Assembly (NCBI RefSeq): GCF_000181495.1
Contig: NZ_ABCF01000005.1
Location: 38,720-102,719 of the forward strand
Direction of reading: 5' to 3'
DNA: 64,000 nt
DNA from: Bacillus sp. SG-1
GTDB lineage: Bacteria > Bacillota > Bacilli > Bacillales > Bacillaceae_B
The notes under the pieces are model-generated. The model worked only from the letters and a program-made list of their open reading frames with translations. It made no database searches and was not told the origin of the DNA. The position numbers and the translations under genes were made by a program. This document shows, piece after piece, positions 43,979 to 52,566 of this stretch. Within the stretch, counting starts at the first letter, position 1. Each line of letters starts with the position of its first letter.

Positions 43979-44232
43979 TCTTTTCTTGACTGAGCTTCGG
44001 CTTGGAGAAAGCTGTTTTTGTAATGGTCGGAATAGAGCTGATTCCAGCAGAAGATATGTGACTTCGAGCGTCAAGCCCCCGGAATCAAACCACATATATT
44101 AATCTCTCCCATTCCGTACGCCGATGAATAACCGCTTGTAATATTTCTTATTGGGCATTCACCCAACCGGTTTTGCTGCATAAGATAGAATGTGTTCTCC
44201 TATTTATCAGTATCCGAAAAGGAGTGTTTTTA

Positions 44233-45330
44233 GTGAGCGGAAGAATTCGTAATTATTATGCCGGCGGAAATACAGCCAGGGGTTTTCACAGTTTATATGC
44301 TTCCAACCTGCAGGGGCTGGATCGCCTATTCATCTTGAAGGGTGGACCGGGAACAGGGAAATCGTCTTTGATGAAAGCAATCGGCAGCTACTGGAATAAC
44401 AAGGGCTGGGATGTCGAGTATCTTCACTGTTCATCCGATAACGATAGCATAGACGGATTGATCATTCCCGCTTTAAAGGCAGGAATTGTGGATGGAACGG
44501 CCCCTCATGTCATCGAGCCGAATCTGCCGGGTGTGGTTGAAGAATATATTAATCTTGGTGCTGCTTGGGATTCAGGGATTTTAAGAAATCATAAAGACGA
44601 GATAACAGCTTTGACGTCCGAAATTACGGAGGCTTTTCAAACAGCGTATAGTACTTTTGCAAAAGCGCTGAAGATTCACGATGATTGGGAAAAAATCTAT
44701 ATAGACAATATGAGCTTTGAAAAATGTGATGCGCTGACTGCAGAGCTGATGGAGAAATTCTATTCACATATATACTTAAACAAAAAGGCTGAGGTAAGGC
44801 ACCGGTTTTTGGGCGCCGCTACTCCAAAGGGGCCGCGTGATTTCATCGGCAACCTGACAGAAGAGCTGCCGAGGCGCTACTTCATTAAAGGCAGACCGGG
44901 GACAGGAAAATCCACTATGCTCAAAAAGCTCGCTCAGGCGGCGGAAGACAGGGGTCTGGATGTAGAGATCTATCATTGCGGCTTTGATCCGAACAGCCTC
45001 GACATGGTGATTGTACGTGAGCTCGGTTTCGCGATCTTTGACAGTACGGCTCCCCATGAGTATTTTCCAGAACGGGATGGGGATGAAATCGTCGATGTGT
45101 ATGAACGGGCTGTCACGCCGGGAACTGACGAAAAATATGCGGAGTCCATTAAGGAAATCAGCAAGCGCTATTCAGATACAATGAAAGAGGCAACATCTTA
45201 CCTGGCAAAAGCAAAAGCACTACACGATGATCTGGAAGCGTACTATATCAGTGCCATGAACTTTGAAGTCGTTGAAGAGCTGAAAAATAACATCCAGGCA
45301 GAACTGGCTGGTTTATCTCAAAGAGAATAA
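44233..45330 (+). CDS. Tandem two-P-loop ATPase/nucleotide-kinase-like protein
   Basis: 365 residues made of two similar halves. Half one has the Walker A motif GGPGTGKSS near residue 37; half two has GRPGTGKST near residue 235. Each half begins with a RLFILKGG- or RYFIKGRP-type strand and later shows VEYLHC or VEIYHC followed by a DG or FD-x-T-A-P-H patch (VDGTAPH and FDSTAPH). The duplication is visible over the whole length. A conserved Bacillus/Clostridium hypothetical-ATPase family of this design exists; its function is not known to me. GTG 44233 after AAAAGGAG. A terminator follows. Confidence 0.8.
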   Translation: MSGRIRNYYAGGNTARGFHSLYASNLQGLDRLFILKGGPGTGKSSLMKAIGSYWNNKGWDVEYLHCSSDNDSIDGLIIPALKAGIVDGTAPHVIEPNLPGVVEEYINLGAAWDSGILRNHKDEITALTSEITEAFQTAYSTFAKALKIHDDWEKIYIDNMSFEKCDALTAELMEKFYSHIYLNKKAEVRHRFLGAATPKGPRDFIGNLTEELPRRYFIKGRPGTGKSTMLKKLAQAAEDRGLDVEIYHCGFDPNSLDMVIVRELGFAIFDSTAPHEYFPERDGDEIVDVYERAVTPGTDEKYAESIKEISKRYSDTMKEATSYLAKAKALHDDLEAYYISAMNFEVVEELKNNIQAELAGLSQRE

Positions 45331-45337
45331 AGTAAGA

Positions 45338-45369
45338 AAGGATAACCCGGAAGGCGGGTTATCCTTTTG
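45338..45369 (+). terminator. Terminator after the two-P-loop gene
   Basis: AAAGGATAACCCG with CGGGTTATCCTTTT. Confidence 0.88.
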
Positions 45370-45376
45370 CGTTAGC

Positions 45377-45421
45377 GCTTTAAACCACTAAAAGGGACAG
45401 TCCCTCTTAGTGGTTTAAAGC
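45377..45421. repeat. Bacillaceae palindrome around GGGACAGTCCC, copy 2
   Basis: GCTTTAAACCACTAAAAGGG with AGTCCCTCTTAGTGGTTTAA: a nearly perfect ~22-bp stem from 45377 to 45421. Same element as at 10412, here well preserved. Confidence 0.75.
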
Positions 45422-45533
45422 ACTAAAGGACTTGCTGCTGGAACTTAAATTTCATCGAATTGAGTTCTTATTTTCATGGTATAGTGGGAAACGGGGGATA
45501 AGAATATTAGAGGGAGAATAAGGGGGAATATCA

Positions 45534-46715
45534 ATGAGTTGGAATGATTGCATTGTGAGGCATAATACCCACTCAGTCAAATGGTCCTTTTCAGACGAAG
45601 AAATCATCCCTATGTGCATTGCTGATATGGACTTTCAAGTGTCAGCCGCAATCACAGAGGCAATGAAAGAAAAGGCAAAACACGGTATCTACGGATATAC
45701 AACGTTTAGTGAGCAATACTTCCAGACAATCCTTACGTGGTGGAAAAACCGACATGGTCTGGAGGTTAAAAGAGAGTGGATTTCATTCAGCCCGGGAATC
45801 ATTCCTGGGATAAACATCTTATTGGGACTTTTAACCGAACCGGGAGACGCTGTCATCGTACAGGATCCTGTTTACTATCCGTTCTACAGCTCTATTGAAA
45901 ACCATGGCTGTACAGTTTTAAAAAATACACTTACATATAAAGATAGCCGTTATCAGATGGATTTTACAGATTTGGAGTCAAAAGCGAAGGACCCCAACAC
46001 GAAGGTCCTGATTCTCTGCAGTCCACATAATCCTGTGGGGCGGGTTTGGACAAGAGAAGAGCTTGAGAGGGTCGTTAAGATTTGCCTAAAGCATAATGTT
46101 TGGGTCATTTCCGATGAAATGCATGGCGATCTGACTTATGAAGGAAACACTCATCTTCCGTTATTCAGTATTAATGAGGAAATCAAACAGAAAAGCATCC
46201 TATGTGCAGCTCCAAGTAAAACCTTCAATATCGCCGGACTGCAGACTTCGATTCTAATGATCCCTAACCAACAATTGCGAGAAAAATATGAGCAAAAACT
46301 GCAGAACTTTGGTCTGGCCCGGCCAAACGCCTTTGGGGTCGAAGGAACAATTGCGGCATATGGACAGGGAGAACCCTGGCTGGATGAATTGCTGATGTAC
46401 TTAGAAGAAAATCGCCAATTGGCTATCAATTATTTGAAGGAAAACATCCCTTCCGTGAAACCGGTCGTGCCGGAAGCAACACATCTCATCTGGCTAGATT
46501 GTTCAGAACTAGGATTGAATCAAGAAGAGCTGTTTGATTTCTTTCTTGTAGAAGCCAAGATTAGATTTGACGAAGGATACAAATTCGGCTCAAGCGGCAG
46601 CAATTTTGTCAGGATGAACATCGCCTGTCCACGAGAACGATTGAATGAGGCTTTGAGAAGAATGGAAGAAGCTGTCTTGCGAAAGCAGGTGCGTGATGGG
46701 GCGGGTTCTGTGTAG
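45534..46715 (+). CDS. patB: PatB/MalY-type PLP-dependent C-S lyase (cystathionine beta-lyase)
   Basis: 393 residues of fold-type I aminotransferase. DPVYYPFYSSIENHGC, LCSPHNPVGRVW, VISDEMHGDLTY (Asp for the PLP pyridine nitrogen) and APSKTFNIAGLQ with the PLP-binding Lys are all present, along with the C-terminal FVRMNIACPR carboxylate-binding Arg. PatB cleaves cystathionine to homocysteine, pyruvate and ammonia; B. subtilis PatB also releases thiols from cysteine conjugates. AGAGGGAG precedes ATG 45534. Monocistronic; a relation to the metNPQ system at 58 kb is functional, not positional. Confidence 0.88.
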   Translation: MSWNDCIVRHNTHSVKWSFSDEEIIPMCIADMDFQVSAAITEAMKEKAKHGIYGYTTFSEQYFQTILTWWKNRHGLEVKREWISFSPGIIPGINILLGLLTEPGDAVIVQDPVYYPFYSSIENHGCTVLKNTLTYKDSRYQMDFTDLESKAKDPNTKVLILCSPHNPVGRVWTREELERVVKICLKHNVWVISDEMHGDLTYEGNTHLPLFSINEEIKQKSILCAAPSKTFNIAGLQTSILMIPNQQLREKYEQKLQNFGLARPNAFGVEGTIAAYGQGEPWLDELLMYLEENRQLAINYLKENIPSVKPVVPEATHLIWLDCSELGLNQEELFDFFLVEAKIRFDEGYKFGSSGSNFVRMNIACPRERLNEALRRMEEAVLRKQVRDGAGSV

Positions 46716-46743
46716 TTTTATGGGGTAAATCCAATGCCCAGTA

Positions 46744-47065
46744 GATAAATTTGGAGATAAACATACCACCATAAAAGGGAAAAGCCAGTGATGTTGGATA
46801 GATTAGAGGCTAAGCATACCATCATAAGAAGGAAAGCCGTTGATGTTGGGTAGATTAGAGGCTAAGCATACCATCATAAGAGGGAAAAGCCAGTGATGTT
46901 GGATAGATTATAGGCTAAACATCCCATTATAAAAGGGAAAAGCCGTTGATGTTGGATAGATTAGAGGCTAAGCATACCATTATAAGAGGGAAATGCTGGT
47001 TATATGGGTAGATTAGAGGCTGAGCATACCATTATAAAAGAGTAAGACCACTTATAGTGGTAAGA
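46744..47065. repeat. Six-unit tandem array, 52-53-nt unit
   Basis: GATTAGAGGC starts at 46801, 46853, 46906 (GATTATAGGC), 46959 and 47011, steps 52, 53, 53 and 52. An older unit (GATAAATTTGG) begins at 46744. Each unit continues TAAGCATACCATCATAA, GAGGGAAAAGCC and GTTGATGTTGGATA with small changes. It lies between convergent genes and has no ORF or ribosome binding site. Confidence 0.92.
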
Positions 47066-47128
47066 TTCCTGGGTTACCGACTGCAATTAGTCTTTGCATA
47101 ACATAATCAAACTCCTGAAGAACAAGCT

Positions 47129-47163
47129 AAGGGCCGCTTCTCTAAAGAAGCAGCCCTTTTGTT
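47129..47163 (+). terminator. Terminator at the end of the array region
   Basis: AAGGGCCGCTTCT with AGAAGCAGCCCTT and TTTG on the plus strand; the minus-side T run is poor. Confidence 0.7.
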
Positions 47164-48544
47164 ATGCTCTTTTTTGCATTTCCACCAAAACCTGCTGATA
47201 TGCCTTGGCTTCATTCGCCATTCCTTTTTCCTGGTACAGCCGGGACAGCCATTTGACAGGTTGCGGATCATCAGGACGCAGCTCCATCTCCCAGCTGAAG
47301 CAGTCTATGGCACGGTCGATGTTATCCAATTGATAGTAGTGTTCGCCCAATTGTGACTGCCGTTCAGGATCATCCAGGAGGGCAAGCATCTTGCTGATTT
47401 TCGCAGCGATCGGCAGCGATATATTTTGGGTTTTCAGGGGAGTCATCCACTTCACAATAAACGGGACATCGTACCCTTTAAGAAGTGATTGGACACAGGA
47501 TTTCAGTATTTTATCCAGCTTGGCTGGCTGTTCCTGCAGGACAGAGATGATTAAAGTGTTTAATTTCTCTAATGGGATGTCAGTTTTTTGCCATTGAACC
47601 GCTTCAATGATGCCGGATAATAGATTCGCATCGATCGACTTGAGGCCGGCAGGAGATTGGCTAAGCAAATCCAATGCCTTCTCGTACTCTCCCGATTCAA
47701 TTGATGCTTGAAGGAACTGTTGGAAGATTCCTGTGTTATCAGGCAATGCTTTTGCGAGTTGGAATAGGATATCTCTTTCTTCGTCTGCACTGAAATGTGT
47801 ACGTATCCATAGGGTTAGGGATTGGAGATTTTCACCGCAAGGGTTCTTAAGGAAGCTTTCAATCATTAAAGCGGTGGTGGTCAATGCTTGTTTCTGCTGA
47901 AGTAAAAGTTGTTGAAGGGCTTCGTTGTTTTCTTTTTCGTGTCTCTGTTTCCAAAGTTCTGAAGCAGCATAAAGCGGATCTTTTTCGAGAAGGTTGATTG
48001 GGCGCTGGTTATAAAGTTTTTCATAGGAGCGAAAATTCAAATCGGCACTTGTCTGGCGGACCCAGGAGTGATTAGGGAAAGTTTCAGCTAGTATCCAAAG
48101 AATTTTATAAGCGTGAAGGAATTGACCATTCCGGCGGTATTCGTAATAAAGATTCCGGATCAGGCGGAAGAGTTTCTCGTTTGACAAGAAGGCATCAAGT
48201 GCCCGGAAAATATAGGCTGTTTCCTGATTCGTCATAGTATTAAGCAGTTTTTTATGTAGGTCATTGAAGCTGGACATTTTAAATGGTGTGTTCCTCTCCA
48301 TCAGGACGGCTGCCAGTGGATGTGGGCATAAAAAAACAATTCCCTCTTTGAAAGCCTGTTCGATAAAGGAGCTTCGTTTAAGCTTCAAGGCTTTTTTGCA
48401 TGTCAGGAATTGTTCTTTATAGAAAAATAGGTAATGTAATTCTCGCTGTGAATCCAAGGCTTCTACAAAAGTGAGATCTCTGAAAAACGCAATTCGTTCA
48501 GGGGTAAACTTCCAAGGTTCCATTAAGGTTTTATTAGTGGTCAT
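47162..48544 (-). CDS. Helical repeat (TPR-like) protein of unknown function
   Basis: 460 residues without signal peptide or membrane segment. The whole chain is alpha-helical. Near the C-terminus, residues ~410-455 (LGEHYYQLDNIDRAIDCFSWEMELRPDD and WLSRLYQEKGMANEAKAYQQVL) form clear tetratricopeptide repeats; the N-terminal part is a different helical region. It looks like a protein-binding scaffold. I do not recognise a named family. ATG 48544 has AGGAGGCGG upstream, so the start is well supported. Confidence 0.75.
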   Translation of the reverse strand: MTTNKTLMEPWKFTPERIAFFRDLTFVEALDSQRELHYLFFYKEQFLTCKKALKLKRSSFIEQAFKEGIVFLCPHPLAAVLMERNTPFKMSSFNDLHKKLLNTMTNQETAYIFRALDAFLSNEKLFRLIRNLYYEYRRNGQFLHAYKILWILAETFPNHSWVRQTSADLNFRSYEKLYNQRPINLLEKDPLYAASELWKQRHEKENNEALQQLLLQQKQALTTTALMIESFLKNPCGENLQSLTLWIRTHFSADEERDILFQLAKALPDNTGIFQQFLQASIESGEYEKALDLLSQSPAGLKSIDANLLSGIIEAVQWQKTDIPLEKLNTLIISVLQEQPAKLDKILKSCVQSLLKGYDVPFIVKWMTPLKTQNISLPIAAKISKMLALLDDPERQSQLGEHYYQLDNIDRAIDCFSWEMELRPDDPQPVKWLSRLYQEKGMANEAKAYQQVLVEMQKRA

Positions 48545-48699
48545 GCCTACCGCCTCCTTTTGCCCTCAGTATAACATACTTTCCTTAAACAATCACAATC
48601 CGTTATGTATCCAGGCAAGCCACCCGCAAAACAGAGTAATCTTTCCTTGTTTTAGCAATACTATTTGCAAATAAGTTTTTGCCGATAGAGGGTGAGCAT

Positions 48700-49728
48700 A
48701 TGTCATTGCAGCTGATTGAAGCATATATTCCAAAGAAGCATTTTGACAAAGTCGATGAGAAGCTGCAGAAGTTTTATTCAACATCATATGTGGTCCGCAA
48801 TCATTCTAAAGAGAAGTGTCTTGTCAGAATGATCGTGAATACGAGTGACTCAGAAGAGATCCTGAACTATTTGGAGAGCATCATCAATGTCGTGGATGGG
48901 TTCGAAGCGACGTTATTTCCTGTCCAGAGCCATATCAGGCGGAAATCGGCAGAGGAGATTGAGAACGAAAAAAAAGAGAAAGAGGATGAACGTAAGTCGA
49001 TCCAACGGGCAAGCCGGCATGAGTTATATGTGAAGATTGAATCGATGAGCAATATTCATATGAATTATCTATTATTCGTGATTCTGTCATCCATAGTCGT
49101 GACCATCGGTATCATTAAGAACAGCTCTGCCATCGTCATTGGCGGGATGGTGATTGCCCCGCTGCTCGGCCCGGTCATTGCCTTGGCTTTCGGGTCGATC
49201 CTTGGAGATTTCAAGCTCGTAAAACAGGCCCTGTTAACCGTGCTGGCTGGAGTAGGGATTTCCCTGCTCATTGCCATTCTATCGAGTCTTGTATTACCGG
49301 TCCCTGTAGAAAGTGAAGAATTTGTTTCTCGCATGAGAGTCGATTTCATGGACGGAATCCTGGCACTTGCTTCCGGTGCAGCAGGAGCGCTGGCGATTTT
49401 GAGGGGCTCCCCAAGTTCTCTTGTCGGAGTCATGGTTGCAGTCGCTCTGCTTCCTCCGACCATTGTCCTCGGAGTCACCATCGGGGCTGCCTTATGGGAG
49501 CATGTCCTCCCGTCCCTGCTGCTGTTATCCGTGAATATCAACAGTGTTCTGCTTTCAGCGGTAGTCGTTTTCAACCTCTCAGGAATCCGCCCAATAAAGT
49601 ATGATGAAATCCAAAGGGCGAACAACTCCAGAAAATTCGCTTTGATATTTGTCAGTATTATCTTCTTAATCTTGATTGTGACGATATTTTTCAATAACCA
49701 TGCATACTCGACGAATGTAGGCTCCTAA
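48700..49728 (+). CDS. DUF389/TIGR00341-family membrane protein
   Basis: 342 residues. An N-terminal cytosolic region (~1-115, ACT-like with conserved KxxV) precedes five to six membrane helices starting LLFVILSSIVVTIGIIKNSS. IVIGGMVIAPLLGPVIALAFG and LPPTIVLGVTIG are the signature glycine-rich loops of the family. The function is unknown; members occur widely in Bacilli and Cyanobacteria. GAGGGTGAG precedes ATG 48700, and the longer frame at 48679 has no ribosome binding site. Divergent from the TPR-like gene. Confidence 0.85.
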   Translation: MSLQLIEAYIPKKHFDKVDEKLQKFYSTSYVVRNHSKEKCLVRMIVNTSDSEEILNYLESIINVVDGFEATLFPVQSHIRRKSAEEIENEKKEKEDERKSIQRASRHELYVKIESMSNIHMNYLLFVILSSIVVTIGIIKNSSAIVIGGMVIAPLLGPVIALAFGSILGDFKLVKQALLTVLAGVGISLLIAILSSLVLPVPVESEEFVSRMRVDFMDGILALASGAAGALAILRGSPSSLVGVMVAVALLPPTIVLGVTIGAALWEHVLPSLLLLSVNINSVLLSAVVVFNLSGIRPIKYDEIQRANNSRKFALIFVSIIFLILIVTIFFNNHAYSTNVGS

Positions 49729-49864
49729 GTAACTAAGGAAGTCCGGGGAACCGCGGATGCCAATATAATCGACACTACAGCACAATAATTTTGTCCGTCA
49801 CACGTAAACATGTTAAAATATATAAGTAGTAATCATAGCAAACAGCTTTTAAATAATTTAAATT

Positions 49865-49885
49865 ATGTACACCTGACGTGTACAT
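49865..49885. repeat. Inverted repeat upstream of kbl
   Basis: ATGTACAC (49865-49872) with GTGTACAT (49878-49885), 5-nt loop, about 55 nt before the kbl start. Could be an operator or a small hairpin; no known regulator consensus is matched. Confidence 0.5.
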
Positions 49886-49939
49886 TTGTTTCTGAAGCGC
49901 TTACAAATTCTCACTATTACATATGGAGGGTTACGTGAT

Positions 49940-51130
49940 ATGACAAGCAAAAAATTAGATCAATTTTTACAGGAAAACCTGAATGACTTAAGAGACCGTG
50001 GACTTTACAACGAAATCGATCCGGTTGAAGGTGCGAATGGCCCGATCATCAAAATCGGCGGAAGAGATTTAATCAATCTTTCTTCCAACAACTACCTTGG
50101 ACTGGCAACAGACGAAAGACTGAAAAAAGAAGCCATCAAAGCAGTAGATAAGTATGGTGTCGGCGCTGGTGCAGTGCGTACCATCAACGGGACTCTTGAT
50201 ATCCACCTTGAGCTAGAAAGGAAAATTGCCGAATTCAAAGGAACAGAAGCAGCCATCGCGTATCAATCCGGCTTCAACTGTAACATGGCGGCCATTTCTG
50301 CTGTCATGAACAAGCATGATGCCATCCTTTCCGACGAATTAAACCATGCTTCCATCATCGACGGATGCCGCCTTTCACGTGCAAAAGTCATCCGTTATAA
50401 CCACTCTGACATGGAGGACCTGCGTGCGAAAGCAAAAGAAGCGGTTGAGTCTGGTCAATACAATAAGGTAATGGTCATCACGGACGGAGTCTTCTCCATG
50501 GACGGAGATGTTGCGAAGCTTCCGGAAATCGTCGAAATCGCTGAAGAATTCGATATCATGACGTATGTGGATGATGCTCACGGTTCAGGTGTCCTTGGGA
50601 AAGGTTCCGGTACAGTTAAACACTTCGGATTGTCTGACCGTGTTGATTTCCAAATCGGTACACTGTCAAAAGCAATCGGTGTAATCGGAGGCTATGTAGC
50701 CGGTAAGCAGAACTTGATTGACTGGCTGAAAGTGGCGTCGAGACCTTTCTTGTTCTCTACTGCGTTGACCCCAGCGGATGTTGCAGCAACAACAAAAGCG
50801 ATCGAGCTGATTTTAAACAGCACAGAACTTCAGGATAAAATGTGGGAAAACAGCAATTACCTGAAAGAAGGCTTAGAAAAACTTGGTTTCGACATTGGTA
50901 AAAGTGAAACACCGATCACGCCATGTATCATTGGCGATGAGAAAACGACTCAGCAGTTCAGCAAGCGCCTGAATGAGGAGGGCGTCTATGCAAAATCGAT
51001 CGTGTTCCCAACGGTGCCTCGCGGAACAGGACGTGTAAGAAACATGCCGACTGCAGCTCATACAAAAGAGATGCTTGATGAGGCTCTTGCAATCTATGAA
51101 AAAGTCGGCAAAGAAATGGAACTGATCTAA
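49940..51130 (+). CDS. kbl: Glycine C-acetyltransferase (2-amino-3-ketobutyrate CoA ligase)
   Basis: 396 residues of the alpha-oxoamine synthase family. It cleaves 2-amino-3-oxobutyrate with CoA to glycine and acetyl-Co[59 protein letters not shown] (Asp and His of the PLP site) and [12 protein letters not shown] with the PLP-binding Lys are seen. ATG 49940 follows GGAGGG. The next gene encodes the threonine dehydrogenase that makes its substrate, though a 250-nt gap with a repeat element separates them. Confidence 0.94.
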   Translation: MTSKKLDQFLQENLNDLRDRGLYNEIDPVEGANGPIIKIGGRDLINLSSNNYLGLATDERLKKEAIKAVDKYGVGAGAVRTINGTLDIHLELERKIAEFKGTEAAIAYQSGFNCNMAAISAVMNKHDAILSDELNHASIIDGCRLSRAKVIRYNHSDMEDLRAKAKEAVESGQYNKVMVITDGVFSMDGDVAKLPEIVEIAEEFDIMTYVDDAHGSGVLGKGSGTVKHFGLSDRVDFQIGTLSKAIGVIGGYVAGKQNLIDWLKVASRPFLFSTALTPADVAATTKAIELILNSTELQDKMWENSNYLKEGLEKLGFDIGKSETPITPCIIGDEKTTQQFSKRLNEEGVYAKSIVFPTVPRGTGRVRNMPTAAHTKEMLDEALAIYEKVGKEMELI

Positions 51131-51212
51131 GAGAATTCATCGGTGGTACTAGTTATAAAAAGAAAAGGTTTATAAAGGGTTGGTTGGAGAGGAAGATTAG
51201 ATCCCGGGATCA

Positions 51213-51357
51213 ATCCAGCTCCAGCGGCCAGCGCCTAGCAGATTTCGGTCTTCCTCCTTGCGATAAGTCAACATCGACCCACTAGTTCGTCGTGTTTCCT
51301 TTATCTCATGCGGGAGCCCTCCAATCTGTACGGCGCTGAACGGCCGCTTACGCTTTT
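51213..51357. repeat. Bacillaceae intergenic element (CAGCTCCAGC ... GCTTACGCTTTT family)
   Basis: The region opens with CCAGCTCCAGCGGCCAGCGCC, continues with a conserved stretch containing CATCGACCCACTAGTTCGTC and TTTCCTTTATCTCATGCGGG, and ends with GAACGGCCGCTTACGCTTTT. I recall this layout as a widespread ~150-bp repeat in Bacillaceae. It is a single copy here, inserted between kbl and tdh. Confidence 0.65.
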
Positions 51358-51376
51358 TATTGGGAGGTTGGAAAAG

Positions 51377-52315
51377 ATGAAGAAGATTTTAGTAACAGGA
51401 GCTCTTGGGCAGATTGGTTCAGAGCTTGTCATCAAAATGCGCGGTATCTATGGCAAAGACAATGTCATTGCCACAGATATCCGTGAAATCGACTGTGAAG
51501 TGGTAACAGGGGGTCCATTTGAAATCCTTGATGTAACGAACGCAGAAAAAATGATGGAAATCGCTAAAAGGCATGAAGTGGATACCATAATCCATTTAGC
51601 TGCTCTTTTATCAGCAACTGCAGAAGCGCAACCGCTGCTAGCCTGGAACCTGAATATGGGCGGGATTGTCAACGCGCTTGAAGTGGCAAGAGAGCTTGAC
51701 TGCAAGTTCTTTACCCCGAGCTCAATTGGTGCGTTCGGTCCTTCCACACCGAAGGATCATACACCGCAGGACACGATCCAGCGTCCGACAACTATGTATG
51801 GTGTCAACAAAGTATCCGGTGAACTGCTTTGTGACTATTACTACAACAAATTCGGCGTTGATACCCGCGGTTTGCGTTTCCCGGGACTGATTTCTTATGC
51901 AACACCACCGGGCGGCGGCACAACCGATTATGCAGTTGATATTTATTATAAAGCCATTGAAAATGGCTCTTATACATCTTACATCGATAAAGGGACATAC
52001 ATGGACATGATGTATATGCCTGATGCTCTGAACGCCATCATCAATCTGATGGAAGCCGATCCGACTAAGTTGAAGCATAGAAATTCATTCAATGTGACTG
52101 CCATGAGTATTGAGCCAGAAATGGTAGCGGCTGAAATCCGAAAGCATATTCCTGATTTCAAGCTGGACTATGACGTAGATCCAGTCCGACAAGGAATTGC
52201 CGATAGCTGGCCAAACTCCATTGACGCCTCAGCAGCGTCCGAAGAGTGGGGCTTCAAGGCAGAGTATGATCTTGCCCGTATGACGGAAGATATGCTGGAA
52301 AAATTGAAAAAGTAA
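51377..52315 (+). CDS. tdh: L-threonine 3-dehydrogenase, NAD-dependent epimerase (SDR-extended) type
   Basis: 312 residues. [18 protein letters not shown] holds the NAD-binding loop. [10 protein letters not shown] contains the YxxxK pair of extended SDRs. [21 protein letters not shown] is the hallmark of SDR-type threonine dehydrogenases. It oxidises threonine to 2-amino-3-oxobutyrate, which Kbl splits, so the two genes form a threonine degradation route. GGGAGG precedes ATG 51377, so the longer upstream frame, which runs through the repeat element, is not used. Confidence 0.93.
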   Translation: MKKILVTGALGQIGSELVIKMRGIYGKDNVIATDIREIDCEVVTGGPFEILDVTNAEKMMEIAKRHEVDTIIHLAALLSATAEAQPLLAWNLNMGGIVNALEVARELDCKFFTPSSIGAFGPSTPKDHTPQDTIQRPTTMYGVNKVSGELLCDYYYNKFGVDTRGLRFPGLISYATPPGGGTTDYAVDIYYKAIENGSYTSYIDKGTYMDMMYMPDALNAIINLMEADPTKLKHRNSFNVTAMSIEPEMVAAEIRKHIPDFKLDYDVDPVRQGIADSWPNSIDASAASEEWGFKAEYDLARMTEDMLEKLKK

Positions 52316-52325
52316 AGATGAGATG

Positions 52326-52357
52326 AGCGGGTGCCAATAGGGCATCCGCTTATTTTA
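52326..52357 (+). terminator. Terminator after tdh
   Basis: AGCGGGTGCC with GGCATCCGCT, followed by TATTTTA. Confidence 0.75.
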
Positions 52358-52394
52358 GTGGCTTTTGTAGTGGGAAATACTGCAGAATGTGGAA

Positions 52395-52500
52395 TTGCGT
52401 TAAAATCCAGAGTAATTGCTATTCTGGAATATTTGCATTTAAGACAAAATAATCTTGCGTCGATTTAGAAATTATTGCGTCTAATTCTAGATAAAATTAC
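52395..52500. repeat. Small array with ~21-nt period (TTGCGT core)
   Basis: TTGCGT or TTGC starts at 52395, 52416, 52433, 52455 and 52475 (steps 21, 17, 22, 20). Worn and short; placed between convergent tdh and the YjiH-like gene. Confidence 0.5.
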
Positions 52501-52516
52501 CTCAAACGAAAATTCC

Positions 52517-52566
52517 ATCGATATAACTAAAACCCGCAGTGACCTGCGGGTTTTAGTTATATCGAT
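52517..52566. terminator. Perfect 23-bp hairpin, bidirectional terminator
   Basis: 52517-52539 pairs without mismatch with 52544-52566; the core is AAAACCCGCAG/CTGCGGGTTTT and the outer arm ATCGATATAACT. The stem reaches the stop codon of the minus-strand gene. Confidence 0.85.

Noticed and set aside
51308..51376. N-terminal extension of threonine dehydrogenase through the repeat element
   Set aside because: The family starts at [15 protein letters not shown] sits right before ATG 51377, and the upstream frame is repeat DNA.
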